A stretch of 32,404 bases of DNA from an uncultured Opitutia bacterium. Lineage in GTDB: Bacteria; Verrucomicrobiota; Verrucomicrobiia; Opitutales; Opitutaceae. Location: assembly GCA_903859715.1 (NCBI GenBank), contig CAIONS010000049.1:1-32404 (forward strand), read 5' to 3'. The first letter of the stretch is position 1. The number at the start of each line of letters is the position of its first letter. The position numbers and the translations under genes are program-made. Of the stretch, positions 10,211 to 17,881 are shown piece by piece. The notes under the pieces were generated by a model. That model was not told where the DNA came from. It was given only the letters and a program-made list of their open reading frames with translations, and made no database searches.

Positions 10211-11218
10211 TCACCACTCCATCTTCGGCGGCGGCGGCTTGAGCGGGAGCTCGTCGAGCTTGCCGGCCGCGGAGACCACCTCGTAGGCCGTGCGGAAATG
10301 CAGCTTCGCGAACTCGCCCAGGGCGCGCACGCCGAACTTCGCCATGATTTCGTTCGCCTGCTCCTTCACGAGCGGACCGGCGCCCTTCTGCAGCTTTCCG
10401 CCGAATTTCTTGGAGAGCGCATGCATCTGCCGGACGAACTCGGCGCGCGCGACCACCGATGCCGCGGCCACGACCGGGTCTTCCTCAGCCTTCGTGCGCA
10501 TCCGCAGTTCGAAGCCTTCGACCTTCTTTTTTGCGAGCTCGCGCTGGACAAGCGGCTGCTCCGTGAACTGGTCCAGCAGTCCCCACGGCACGCGCTTCGC
10601 CAGCAGCGCCTGCTCCAGCGCCGTGGCATGCTGCCAGGCCAGCAGGCTGTTCAGGTTGGCCCGCGGCCGCGCCATCAGCTCGTTGTACTTCGGCATGCCG
10701 CAGAAACACGTCCGTACAATGACGCCCTTCGTCTCCCGGATCAGCTTGTCGAGTTTGATGATCTGGGTCTCGGCAATTTTCTTGGAATCCTTCACGCCCG
10801 CCTTGATCCAGGCATCGATGGCGGGCCGGTCCGCAATCACGGTGGCCGCAATCACCGGCCCGAAAAAATCGCCCTTGCCGCTTTCGTCCAAGCCGGCGTG
10901 CGACTCAAACCAGTCGGGATGCAGCACCTCGTCGTAGCCCAGCTTCGCCGCGCCCGTGACCTCGGGCTCGAGCGTGTTGGTGACAAATTCCTCCGTACCC
11001 TTGCCGGCGATGACGACCTTGCCACTCGTGTAGGCGGCGATGTTGATCTTCAGGTGGTCGGCCTTGAAGGCGAAGCGGGTGTACGCGACCTCAAACGGCA
11101 GGAAACTCCGCGCCTCACAGATCGCTCGCAGCTTCTCCATCTGGGCGTCGTCCAGCTTGGCCGTGTAGGAGGCGAGCTTCTTGGGGGCCTCTTCGTCGGA
11201 GGTCGGCTTCTTGGGCAT
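10211..11218 (-). CDS. rnhC: Ribonuclease HIII
   Basis: 335 aa from the ATG at 11218. The frame stays open further upstream, but that part is repeat-derived sequence and not protein-like. The N-terminal TBP-like domain of RNase HIII is visible (YTRFAFKADHLKINI, YTSGKVVIAGKG). The catalytic domain follows with D111-E112 in GLDESGKGDFFGPV, then VKDSKKI and ASVVARAEF. It cleaves the RNA strand of RNA/DNA hybrids. The D-E-S-G-K-G signature separates HIII from HII (D-E-A-G-R-G). The lysine- and proline-rich tail (PLKPPPPKMEW) is not conserved. It is the promoter-proximal gene of the rnhC-rnhB pair and is divergent from mutY across a spacer holding an inverted repeat. Confidence 0.93.
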   Translation of the reverse strand: MPKKPTSDEEAPKKLASYTAKLDDAQMEKLRAICEARSFLPFEVAYTRFAFKADHLKINIAAYTSGKVVIAGKGTEEFVTNTLEPEVTGAAKLGYDEVLHPDWFESHAGLDESGKGDFFGPVIAATVIADRPAIDAWIKAGVKDSKKIAETQIIKLDKLIRETKGVIVRTCFCGMPKYNELMARPRANLNSLLAWQHATALEQALLAKRVPWGLLDQFTEQPLVQRELAKKKVEGFELRMRTKAEEDPVVAAASVVARAEFVRQMHALSKKFGGKLQKGAGPLVKEQANEIMAKFGVRALGEFAKLHFRTAYEVVSAAGKLDELPLKPPPPKMEW

Positions 11219-11279
11219 TGCGGTAGAAAGCCGCAAAAAACCGCCGAAAGCGCAAAGGAGAAAATTGAATACGAATTTC

Positions 11280-11366
11280 AACCACGAATGAACACGAAGG
11301 GACACAAATGACGGCGGCCGCAAAGGTCTTCTCTGCTTTCGTGTCTATTCGTGTCCATTCGTGGTT
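11280..11366. repeat. Inverted repeat of the CCACGAA...CACGAA family
   Basis: Arms 11280-11305 (AACCACGAATGAACACGAAG...) and 11341-11366 are complementary over 26 bp with three mismatches. It lies between the divergent rnhC and mutY genes. Another fragment (GAAATCCGTGGTTAAAG, 11417-11433) overlaps the proposed mutY start. Similar elements are at 25441-25521 and 31060-31143, with half-copies at 17855-17877 and 26635-26663. Confidence 0.8.
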
Positions 11367-11414
11367 AAAAATGCCTTGGTTGGGATCGAATAAAACCTGT
11401 ATCCGTGTTCACCT

Positions 11415-12458
11415 TTGAAATCCGTGGTTAAAGACCAAGAGCGCTTAATCGCCGCTGCCCCCGCCTTCCAGCGCGCGCTGTCCGACTGGTACCGCCTCAA
11501 CGCCCGAGTGCTTCCCTGGCGCACGTCGCCGTCGCTCTACCAGACCGTCGTGAGCGAATTCATGCTGCAACAGACGCAGGTTAAAACGGTTCTGCCCTAC
11601 CTCGCCCGCTGGCTCGTCGAGCTGCCCGACTTCGCCGCCCTCGCCGCCGCGCCCGAGGCGCGCGTGCTGAAACTCTGGGAAGGCCTCGGCTATTACTCCC
11701 GCGCGCGCAACCTCCACCGGCTCGCCCAAATCATCGCCGCCCTGCCCGCGCCGCCGCGCACCCCGGCCGAGTGGCGCGAACTCCCCGGCGTGGGCCCGTA
11801 CACCGCCGCCGCGATCACCAGTATTTCCTTCGCTGCCCCGGCGGCCTGCGTGGACGGCAATGTTGTCCGCATCCTCGCGCGCCTGACCGCCGACGCCACG
11901 CCCTACCGCGATTCCGCCAGCGCTTCAAAAGCCTTCACGCCACTCGCCGAGGCGCTCCTGCCCGCCGCCCACCCCGGCGACCACAACCAGGCCATGATGG
12001 AACTCGGGGCCACGGTCTGCTTCCGCCAGAACCCGCTCTGCCTAACCTGCCCGGTGTGCGAATTCTGCGCCGCCGGCCGGCAAGGCGATCCCGAGGCCTA
12101 CCCGCGCCTCGCGCCCAAAAAAATGGAGCAGCTGTCCGTCACGCGCGTTTGGTCCGAGCGCAAGGGCTCGCTCCTGCTGCACCTGACCGCGGCCGGCGCG
12201 CGACGCTTCGCCAACATGCACGAGCTTCCTACCGCGGAACAAGCCGGCCTGACCGAGACCCAGGTCACGCGCGGAAAACTCCTCGCCAAGAAACGCCGCG
12301 GCATCACGCGCTACCAGATCACGGAGTCGATTTACGCCGCCGCACCCCGTGGAAAACTGAAACCCGGCCTGGTCCGGGTCCCGCTCGCACAGCTCGACAC
12401 CCTCACCCTCTCCGGCCCCCACCGCCGCTGGGTGAAGGAAATCCTCGCGTCGAAGTAA
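11415..12458 (+). CDS. mutY: A/G-specific adenine glycosylase
   Basis: 347 aa from a TTG at 11415. A GTG at 11424 is an equally good start, and no ATG lies upstream of the conserved core. The protein removes adenine mispaired with 8-oxoguanine. It shows LPWR, catalytic E48 in SEFMLQQTQV, the helix-hairpin-helix ELPGVGPYTAAAI and catalytic D147 in CVDGNV. The [4Fe-4S] ligands C202, C209, C212 and C218 have the expected C-x6-C-x2-C-x5-C spacing. The C-terminal third is a NUDIX-like domain that normally recognises the oxidised guanine. The 5' end of the gene lies in repeat-derived sequence, so the start is uncertain. It is divergent from the rnhC-rnhB pair, giving a small cluster of genome-maintenance genes. 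Confidence 0.95.
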   Translation: MKSVVKDQERLIAAAPAFQRALSDWYRLNARVLPWRTSPSLYQTVVSEFMLQQTQVKTVLPYLARWLVELPDFAALAAAPEARVLKLWEGLGYYSRARNLHRLAQIIAALPAPPRTPAEWRELPGVGPYTAAAITSISFAAPAACVDGNVVRILARLTADATPYRDSASASKAFTPLAEALLPAAHPGDHNQAMMELGATVCFRQNPLCLTCPVCEFCAAGRQGDPEAYPRLAPKKMEQLSVTRVWSERKGSLLLHLTAAGARRFANMHELPTAEQAGLTETQVTRGKLLAKKRRGITRYQITESIYAAAPRGKLKPGLVRVPLAQLDTLTLSGPHRRWVKEILASK

Positions 12459-12490
12459 GCGCGAAACTGCGAAGGCGCCAAGATCGGTCC

Positions 12491-12525
12491 GCAAAGGAAG
12501 TCCTCGGCTTCGCTCCGTCCTTTGC
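12491..12525. repeat. Short inverted repeat between mutY and the epimerase gene
   Basis: GCAAAGGA at 12491-12498 pairs with its complement at 12518-12525. Flanking words (GCGAAACTGCGAAGGCG on the left, CTTCGCGTCTTTGCG on the right) form a weaker outer palindrome. The two neighbouring genes converge here, so it could act as a terminator, but no T-tract is present. It probably derives from a dispersed GCGAAG/CTTCGC repeat. Confidence 0.45.
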
Positions 12526-12552
12526 CTCTTCGCGTCTTTGCGTTTTGCCCAA

Positions 12553-13536
12553 CTACATCAGCGACTCGATCCGCTCTTTCGAGCTGCGTACATCGTCCAC
12601 TTCGATCCGCGGGCTGAGCTCGAGCACCAGCAGGTGCTCGGGCCGCCAGAAGCTGCTGACCATCTTGAAATCGATCTGGCCCGTTCCGACGCCCTGATGG
12701 TCGTAACCCTCCGCGTTCACGTCATGCAGATGAAATCCGATCAGGCGCGACGCCATTTTTTCCAGGTGCGCCCGATGATCGAGCACGCCCATCGTCTGCT
12801 TGATGTCGGCGTGGCCCGTATCGTGCCAGTAACCGACCGGCGCATCGGCCAGCAGACCGGCCAGAAACCCGGGATAATCGGCATCGAGCGGCAGCTCGTC
12901 GAATTTCTCGCGGTTCTCGAACCCGAGCTTGATGCCCTTCTCCGCCGCATAGCCCAGGATCAGGTTCACGCTGGCCTGGGTCTGCGTCCAGAACGGGCCC
13001 ATTTGCTTCCGCAGCCGCACGAATGATTTCGCCAGCAAGGCTTGATAGGTCTTGTCGGCCGCGAGGAGGACGCCCGGATGCCGGTCGGCATAGGCCGCAA
13101 GCTTCTCGGCGGGATTGAACCAGAAAAATCCCACGCTCCCGAGATGGCAGACCAGCACACGCGCCTTCACCTGCGCGGCGAAATCGATCGAGCGCTTGGT
13201 GTACCGCAGCCACTGGTCGTGCTCCTGTTGCGCACTGGAGGAGGGCTGAAACAGGTTCGGCGCCGCATGCACGACCCCTGTTGGCAACGGGCAGAAATTG
13301 TGGGTGGAGCCGATTTTGACCACGCCTTCGTCCACCGCCTTGAGGAGGCCGGGGACCAGGGTGATCCGGATCCCATGGCTCAATTCGATGAATTCGAAGC
13401 CCAGACCGGCCATTTCCTGCGCCATGGCATAGCCGTCCGTGTGCCGGGACGAACACCAGCTGGTGGAAAGGGACAGGGTCGGTTTCGCGCGGGCCACGGG
13501 GCTTGACGAAGTCAGCGCCCCGCCGGATTGCACCAC
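12553..13536 (-). CDS. Sugar phosphate isomerase/epimerase (xylose isomerase-like TIM barrel)
   Basis: 327 aa from a GTG at 13536. The conserved region begins at about residue 18 (KPTLSLSTS), so a start 10-15 codons downstream is possible. The AP endonuclease 2 / xylose isomerase TIM-barrel fold is indicated by FIELSHG near the N-terminus and by four likely metal-ligand motifs in order: GFENREKF (Glu), WHDTGHAD (Asp/His), GFHLHDV (His) and VLELSP (Glu). Members isomerise or epimerise sugars, or act on inositol-type intermediates; the substrate here is unknown. The gene follows rpsU on the same strand, but the rpsU terminator lies immediately before its start, so it probably has its own promoter or relies on readthrough. 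Its 3' end faces mutY. Confidence 0.8.
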   Translation of the reverse strand: MVQSGGALTSSSPVARAKPTLSLSTSWCSSRHTDGYAMAQEMAGLGFEFIELSHGIRITLVPGLLKAVDEGVVKIGSTHNFCPLPTGVVHAAPNLFQPSSSAQQEHDQWLRYTKRSIDFAAQVKARVLVCHLGSVGFFWFNPAEKLAAYADRHPGVLLAADKTYQALLAKSFVRLRKQMGPFWTQTQASVNLILGYAAEKGIKLGFENREKFDELPLDADYPGFLAGLLADAPVGYWHDTGHADIKQTMGVLDHRAHLEKMASRLIGFHLHDVNAEGYDHQGVGTGQIDFKMVSSFWRPEHLLVLELSPRIEVDDVRSSKERIESLM

Positions 13537-13571
13537 AAAAAAGCCGCGCCCCCTGAAAATGGAGGCGCGGC
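13537..13571 (-). terminator. Intrinsic terminator of rpsU
   Basis: On the minus strand, GCCGCGCC (13571-13564) pairs perfectly with GGCGCGGC (13550-13543), with a short AT-containing loop between them, and a run of six T residues follows. It begins 31 nt after the rpsU stop codon. This is the clearest intrinsic terminator in the window. It abuts the GTG start of the epimerase gene. Confidence 0.88.
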
Positions 13572-13602
13572 GAAAGTTGTCTAACTCGCTCCGGGCAAAG
13601 AC

Positions 13603-13800
13603 TTACTCGGCGTAACGGCGGCGGAGCATCTGGGTGAAGGCCTGGACCTTCTCCTTGCGGCGGCGCTTCTCGCAGGGCTTCTCGTAGTAACGCTTGGCGC
13701 GGGTGCCCTTGATGATGTTCTCGCGATCGAGCTTCTTCTTCATGCGGCGAAGCGCACGGTCAACCGGCTCGTTCTTGCGGATCTTGATTTCGATGGACAT
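13603..13800 (-). CDS. rpsU: 30S ribosomal protein S21
   Basis: 65 aa from the ATG at 13800; an upstream in-frame start would add unrelated residues. The sequence is very basic and starts MSIEIKIRKNEPVDRALRRM, typical of S21. The rest (YYEKPCEKRRRKEK and a C-terminal MLRRRYAE) is the usual lysine/arginine-rich helix. S21 binds the small subunit near the 16S rRNA 3' end and helps translation initiation. No clear Shine-Dalgarno precedes the start. The gene stands alone, with a strong terminator after it and a possible promoter upstream, and is divergent from dnaE. Confidence 0.95.
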   Translation of the reverse strand: MSIEIKIRKNEPVDRALRRMKKKLDRENIIKGTRAKRYYEKPCEKRRRKEKVQAFTQMLRRRYAE

Positions 13801-13833
13801 GTGATCGGACGTGTTTGTGAAAGGAAAAGCCGA

Positions 13834-13864
13834 CAAATAGGCCAAGCCTCGCGCCGCGCGTCAA
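13834..13864 (-). promoter_or_regulatory. Possible sigma-70-type promoter of rpsU
   Basis: On the minus strand TTGACG (13864-13859) is followed 19 nt later by TATTTG (13839-13834), about 34 nt upstream of the rpsU start. The -35 box is good. The -10 box and spacing are only fair. A 17-nt spacing to CCTATT is an alternative. Assignment is by inspection only. Confidence 0.3.
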
Positions 13865-13899
13865 TGGCTTTTTTGGGCCGTTTTCGGGGGCAGATTTTG

Positions 13900-13999
13900 A
13901 ATGTGGAACTCAGGAACTCTGGAACCGGCCAGCCCGGCCCGCTGGCAGGACAACCGAGAAATTCCCCGGCTCCATTCCTGATTTCCTGAGTTCCACATT
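13900..13999. repeat. Inverted repeat with AATGTGGAACTCAGGAA arms
   Basis: A perfect 17-bp inverted repeat, AATGTGGAACTCAGGAA at 13900-13916 and its complement at 13983-13999, encloses 66 nt that contain a smaller hairpin (GGCCAGC/GCTGGC-like). It sits in the 256-nt spacer between divergent rpsU and dnaE and could separate their promoters. Otherwise this spacer shows only the possible rpsU promoter. Confidence 0.75.
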
Positions 14000-14056
14000 A
14001 CTTCCCATTTCCCGCCTTGCGCATGCCCGCCGACTGGCTTGCTTAGGCCTCTCTCC

Positions 14057-17000
14057 GTGCCGTCCGTCGATAAAAACTTCGTCCACCTCCATGTCCACTC
14101 GGACTACAGCCTGCTGGACGGCGCCTGCCGCATCGACCGGCTGATGGACCGGGCCGTCGAGCTCGGCATGGGCGCCCTCGCCCTCACCGACCACGGCAAC
14201 CTCTACGGCGCGATCGAATTCTATAACACCGCCAAGTCCAAGGGCATCAAGCCCCTCATCGGCTGCGAACTCTACCTGGTCGAGACCTCCCGCCTGGAGA
14301 AACACGGCCGCTCGGACGACGAGGGCAAGAGCATCTTCCACCTCGGCCTGCTCGCCAAAAACCTCACCGGCTACCAGAATCTGCTCAAGCTGGTCTCCGA
14401 CGCGCACCTCAAGGGCTTCTACTACAAGCCCCGCACCGACCTCGACACCCTCGCCCAGTACGCGAACGGCCTCATCGGCTTCACCGGCTGCCTCGCCTCG
14501 CTCGTCCCGCAGCACCTGCTCCACGACCGCTACGAGGACGCCCAGAAGGCCTGCGCCCGGTTCGTCGACATCTTCGGCCGCGAGAATTATTTCGTCGAGA
14601 TCCAGGACCACGGCATCCCCGAGCAGCGCAAGATCATCCCCGGCCTGCTCAAGCTCGCCGAGGAATTCAACCTCAAGGTCATCTGCACGAATGACGTTCA
14701 CTACGTCCGCAACGCCGATGCCGGCCCGCACGACGCCATGCTCTGCATCCAGACCGGCGCGAAGATCGAGGATGAGAAGCGCATGCGCTTCGACGGCACG
14801 CAGTTTTACCTGAAGTCGCGCGACGAGATGTCGAAGCTGTTCCTCGAAGTGCCGGAGTCCGTGCTGAACACCCAGCTCGTCGCCGAGATGTGCGACCTGA
14901 CCATCCCGTTTCCGAAGGGCAGCGAGCGCTACCCGAAATATCCGCTGCCCGCCGAGCTCAAGACCGACCGCACCGGCTACCTGCTGGATCTCTGCATCGC
15001 CGGCCTGAAGCGGCGCTATGGCGTGGATTACCACGAGGCAAAGGCGGGTGAGGGCACCCGCCCCACATCAAATTCCTCCGCTGTGGGCGGGGTGCCCCCA
15101 CCCCGCATTGACCCCGCGCTCGCGCAGGTCCTCGTCGAGCGCCTCGACTTCGAGCTCAGCATCATCGGCAAGACCGGCTTCATCGACTACTTCCTCGTCG
15201 TCTGGGATTTCATCGACTGGGCGAAAAAGCAGGGCATCCCCGTCGGTCCCGGCCGCGGCTCCGGCGCCGGCTGCATCGTCGCCTACCTCCTCGGCATCAC
15301 CAACCTCGACCCGCTCCGCTTCAAGCTGCTCTTCGAGCGCTTCCTCAATCCCGAGCGCGTCTCGCCGCCGGACTTCGACATCGACTTCTGCATGCGCCGC
15401 CGCGGCGAGGTCATCGACTACGTCCGCCAGAAATACGGCAACGACTGCGTCGCCAACATCATCACCTACGGCACGCTCGGCGCGAAGATGGTCATCCGCG
15501 ACGTCTCGCGCGTCCACAACCTCCCCTACGCCGAGGCCGACCGCCTCGCCAAGATGATCCCCGACGAGCTCAACATCTCGCTCGAGGACGCCCAGAAGAA
15601 ATCCGCCGAGCTCCGCGACGAGATCGCGAAGAACCCGGTCGCGAAGAAAATCTTCGACCAGGCGCTCGTGCTCGAGGGCATGGTGCGCAACACCGGCAAG
15701 CACGCCGCCGGCATCATCATCACCGACCGGCCGCTCGAGGAATTCGTCCCGCTCACCCAGCAGGAAGGCGACGTCACCGTGCAGTATGACATGAACGCCG
15801 TGTCGAAGCTCGGCCTGCTGAAGATGGACTTCCTCGGCCTCAAGACGCTCACCGTCATCGCCGACGCCATCGACAACATCCGCCGCACCGCCGACCCGAA
15901 GTTCGACCTCGAGGCCGTCGGCTTCGAGGACCCGAAGACTTACGCCCTGCTCAACACCGGCCGCACCACCGGTGTGTTTCAGCTGGAATCCACGGGCATG
16001 CAGGCGCTCTGCCGCCAGATCAGCCTGTCCTCGATCGACGAGATCGTCGCTCTCATCGCCCTCTACCGTCCGGGCCCGATGGAGTGGATCCCCGACTACG
16101 TCCGCGGCAAAAAGGACCCGAGCACCGTCAAGTTTCCCCACAAGCTCCTCGAGGAGGTCTGCCGCGAGACCTATGGCGTGATGGTCTACCAGGAGCAGGT
16201 CATGGAGGCCGCCAAGATCGTCGCCGGCTACACGCTCGGCGGCGCCGACATGCTCCGCCGCGCCATGGGCAAGAAGGATGAAAAGGCGATGGCCGACGAA
16301 CGCGCCAAGTTCGTCGAGGGCGCGAAGCGCGTGAACGGCATCGAGGAAAAGACCGCCAACTCGATCTTCGACATCCTGAACAAGTTCGCGGGCTACGGTT
16401 TCAACAAATCCCACTCCGCTGCCTACGCCGTCCTCAGCTACCAGACCGGCTACCTCAAGGCGAACTACCCCGTGCAGTTCATGGCCGCCATGCTGTCGAG
16501 CGAACTCGGCAACTCGGAAAAGGTCTCCCACTTCGTCGCCGAGTGCGAGTCGATGGGCCTGCACGTGCTCGGCCCGGATGTGAACGAGAGCCGTGAGAAC
16601 TTCACTCCGGTCGGCGACAAAATCCGCTTCGGCCTCGCCGGCATCAAGGGCGTCGGCGAGCAAGCCGCGGTGAAGATCATCGAGGAGCGGGATAAGAACG
16701 GCCCCTTCCACGACTTCGCGGACTTCATCTCCCGCGTCGACGCCCGCGCGCTCAACAAGCGCGTGCTCGAGCACCTCGTGAAGACCGGCGCCTTCGACTT
16801 CAGCGGCGCCCCGCGCAAGCCGCTCTTCGACGGCATCGATGCCGCCATGGCCACCGTCGCCTCCACCGCCCGCGACAAGGCCGCCGGTCAGAACAACTTT
16901 CTCGACATGCTCGCCGAGGACGCCCCGGCCAAGGTTGTGGGCGGGGTGCCTTCACCCCGCGTGGTCACCCAGCACGACACCGCCGGCGATTTCAGCTCGG

Positions 17001-17683
17001 CCGAGCGCCTGCAGTTCGAGAAGGAGCTCCTCGGCTTCTACGTGTCCGGCCACCCGATGAACGTCTACGCCGGCCTCGCCGAGGCCATCAACACGTTCAC
17101 CGAGGACGAACTCATGCGGCTCGGCGACCGCACCGAGTTCCGGCTCTGCGGCATCGCCTCGAACATCGCCAAGAAACTTTCGAAAAAGGACAACCGCCCG
17201 TGGGCCGCGTTCACGCTCTCCAGCAAACGCGCCGCGCTTCAGCTCAACATGTTTGCCGACGCCTACGCCGCCTACGCGCAGAACCTGCTGACCGATACGC
17301 CCGTGCTCGTGCAGGGCAACATCATCGGCGGCAACGACGGCACGCGCATCAACATCAAGGAGTGCTACCCGCTCGATAATTTCGCCACCGGCATCGTCCG
17401 CAAGGTCACTTGGCTCCTCCATCCTTCCCACGCCGAGCTGCCCGGCTTCTTCCGCCTGTTGCGCGACACGATCAACGGGCAGTCGGGCGACACGCGCATG
17501 GAGTTCGCGTTCGTCTTCCCGGACCGCGCCGCGCCCGTCGCCGAAGCCAGCGGGGCCCTCGGCTGGAAACTCACTGCCGCCGTCTTCCAGGAACTTCGCG
17601 CCCACCCCGCCGTCGCCGGTGTCCAGCTTGAGACCAAGCGCCTCGAGCTAAAGCAGGACCGCCGCTGGTCAAAGCGCGGCTAA
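14057..17683 (+). CDS. dnaE: DNA polymerase III alpha subunit with repeat-derived inserts
   Basis: 1208 aa from a GTG at 14057; a TTG at 14039 would add six residues. The replicative polymerase opens with a PHP domain (HLHVHSDYSLLDG, residues 10-22). The palm follows with GPGRGSGAGC, catalytic D439 and D441 in SPPDFDIDF, and D591 in KMDFLGLKTL. The fingers/thumb region includes YRPGPMEWIPDYV and YQEQVM, then the HhH region, the LGFYVSGHP segment and an OB-fold. Two stretches look foreign. Residues 330-350, in the linker before RLDFELSIIGKTGF, and residues 960-968, before LGFYVSGHP, are encoded by copies of a REP-like palindrome read in the same frame (VGGVPPPR and VGGVPSPR). The rest of the gene is intact, so the inserts appear tolerated. 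The repeat at 17695 follows 11 nt after the stop codon. Confidence 0.97.
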   Translation: MPSVDKNFVHLHVHSDYSLLDGACRIDRLMDRAVELGMGALALTDHGNLYGAIEFYNTAKSKGIKPLIGCELYLVETSRLEKHGRSDDEGKSIFHLGLLAKNLTGYQNLLKLVSDAHLKGFYYKPRTDLDTLAQYANGLIGFTGCLASLVPQHLLHDRYEDAQKACARFVDIFGRENYFVEIQDHGIPEQRKIIPGLLKLAEEFNLKVICTNDVHYVRNADAGPHDAMLCIQTGAKIEDEKRMRFDGTQFYLKSRDEMSKLFLEVPESVLNTQLVAEMCDLTIPFPKGSERYPKYPLPAELKTDRTGYLLDLCIAGLKRRYGVDYHEAKAGEGTRPTSNSSAVGGVPPPRIDPALAQVLVERLDFELSIIGKTGFIDYFLVVWDFIDWAKKQGIPVGPGRGSGAGCIVAYLLGITNLDPLRFKLLFERFLNPERVSPPDFDIDFCMRRRGEVIDYVRQKYGNDCVANIITYGTLGAKMVIRDVSRVHNLPYAEADRLAKMIPDELNISLEDAQKKSAELRDEIAKNPVAKKIFDQALVLEGMVRNTGKHAAGIIITDRPLEEFVPLTQQEGDVTVQYDMNAVSKLGLLKMDFLGLKTLTVIADAIDNIRRTADPKFDLEAVGFEDPKTYALLNTGRTTGVFQLESTGMQALCRQISLSSIDEIVALIALYRPGPMEWIPDYVRGKKDPSTVKFPHKLLEEVCRETYGVMVYQEQVMEAAKIVAGYTLGGADMLRRAMGKKDEKAMADERAKFVEGAKRVNGIEEKTANSIFDILNKFAGYGFNKSHSAAYAVLSYQTGYLKANYPVQFMAAMLSSELGNSEKVSHFVAECESMGLHVLGPDVNESRENFTPVGDKIRFGLAGIKGVGEQAAVKIIEERDKNGPFHDFADFISRVDARALNKRVLEHLVKTGAFDFSGAPRKPLFDGIDAAMATVASTARDKAAGQNNFLDMLAEDAPAKVVGGVPSPRVVTQHDTAGDFSSAERLQFEKELLGFYVSGHPMNVYAGLAEAINTFTEDELMRLGDRTEFRLCGIASNIAKKLSKKDNRPWAAFTLSSKRAALQLNMFADAYAAYAQNLLTDTPVLVQGNIIGGNDGTRINIKECYPLDNFATGIVRKVTWLLHPSHAELPGFFRLLRDTINGQSGDTRMEFAFVFPDRAAPVAEASGALGWKLTAAVFQELRAHPAVAGVQLETKRLELKQDRRWSKRG
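15043..15106. repeat. REPIN-like inverted doublet inside dnaE
   Basis: Two 25-nt units in opposite orientation (15043-15067 and 15082-15106) flank a 14-nt spacer. They are complementary with five mismatches. Each unit is also a hairpin: GCGGGTG-AGGG-CACCCGC on the left and GCGGGGTG-CCCC-CACCCCGC on the right. Paired inverted REP copies are the hallmark of REPINs. The whole element lies in frame in dnaE and encodes about residues 330-350. Confidence 0.85.
16936..16960. repeat. Single REP-like palindrome inside dnaE
   Basis: A 25-nt unit starting TGTGGGCGGGGTGCC and ending TTCACCCCGC differs from the copy at 15082-15106 at two positions. Its core is GCGGGGTG-CCTT-CACCCCGC, a perfect 8-bp stem in which both differences fall in the loop. 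It is read in the same frame as the first copy and encodes VGGVPSPR at residues 961-968 of DnaE. Confidence 0.85.
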
Positions 17684-17694
17684 GATCGAGGTGG

Positions 17695-17716
17695 AGCGCA
17701 TTGCCCCCAATGCGCT
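17695..17716. repeat. Palindrome AGCGCATTG-CCCC-CAATGCGCT
   Basis: A perfect 9-bp stem around a CCCC loop starts 11 nt after the dnaE stop codon. There is no T-tract, but a strong hairpin at this point could protect or end the dnaE transcript. The design (stem with a C4 loop) resembles the other REP-like units. The rest of the spacer to 17881 holds fragments of AATTCGCG and CTTCGTG repeats. Confidence 0.65.
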
Positions 17717-17854
17717 GAGCCGCACTGCCCGCCTTTGACCGTCGACTAAGCCAAGCAACTCGTCCCACCTCGGGGACCTTCGCCTGTCCGGTTGTAATCC
17801 ACGTAAATTCGCGCAATTCGCAGGAAGGTTTGATTTCCGGGTTTGTGCTTCAGG

Positions 17855-17877
17855 CCCTTCGTGTGCTTCGTGGTGAA
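17855..17877. repeat. Half-copy of the CTTCGTG/CACGAAG repeat
   Basis: CCCTTCGTGTGCTTCGTGGT followed by GAA matches one arm of the inverted repeats at 25441-25521 and 31060-31143. It ends 4 nt before the ATG of the RsmB-type methyltransferase, so it forms the immediate 5' leader of that gene. Confidence 0.65.
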
Positions 17878-17881
17878 ACAC

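Noticed and set aside
11219-11323. N-terminal extension of rnhC
   Set aside because: The extra 35 residues come from repeat-type spacer sequence and are not part of RNase HIII; the ATG at 11218 precedes the conserved domain.
13900-13999. CRISPR or phage attachment site
   Set aside because: There are only two arms in inverted orientation, without regularly spaced direct repeats, cas genes or an integrase.
13910-15034. A 374-aa minus-strand open frame across the dnaE start
   Set aside because: It is antisense to the PHP domain of DnaE and runs through an intergenic inverted repeat; no family features.
15068-16774. A 568-aa open frame on the minus strand opposite dnaE
   Set aside because: It is the complement of conserved polymerase sequence, and its composition (Asp, Glu, Val, Leu, Ala runs) is that of an antisense frame.
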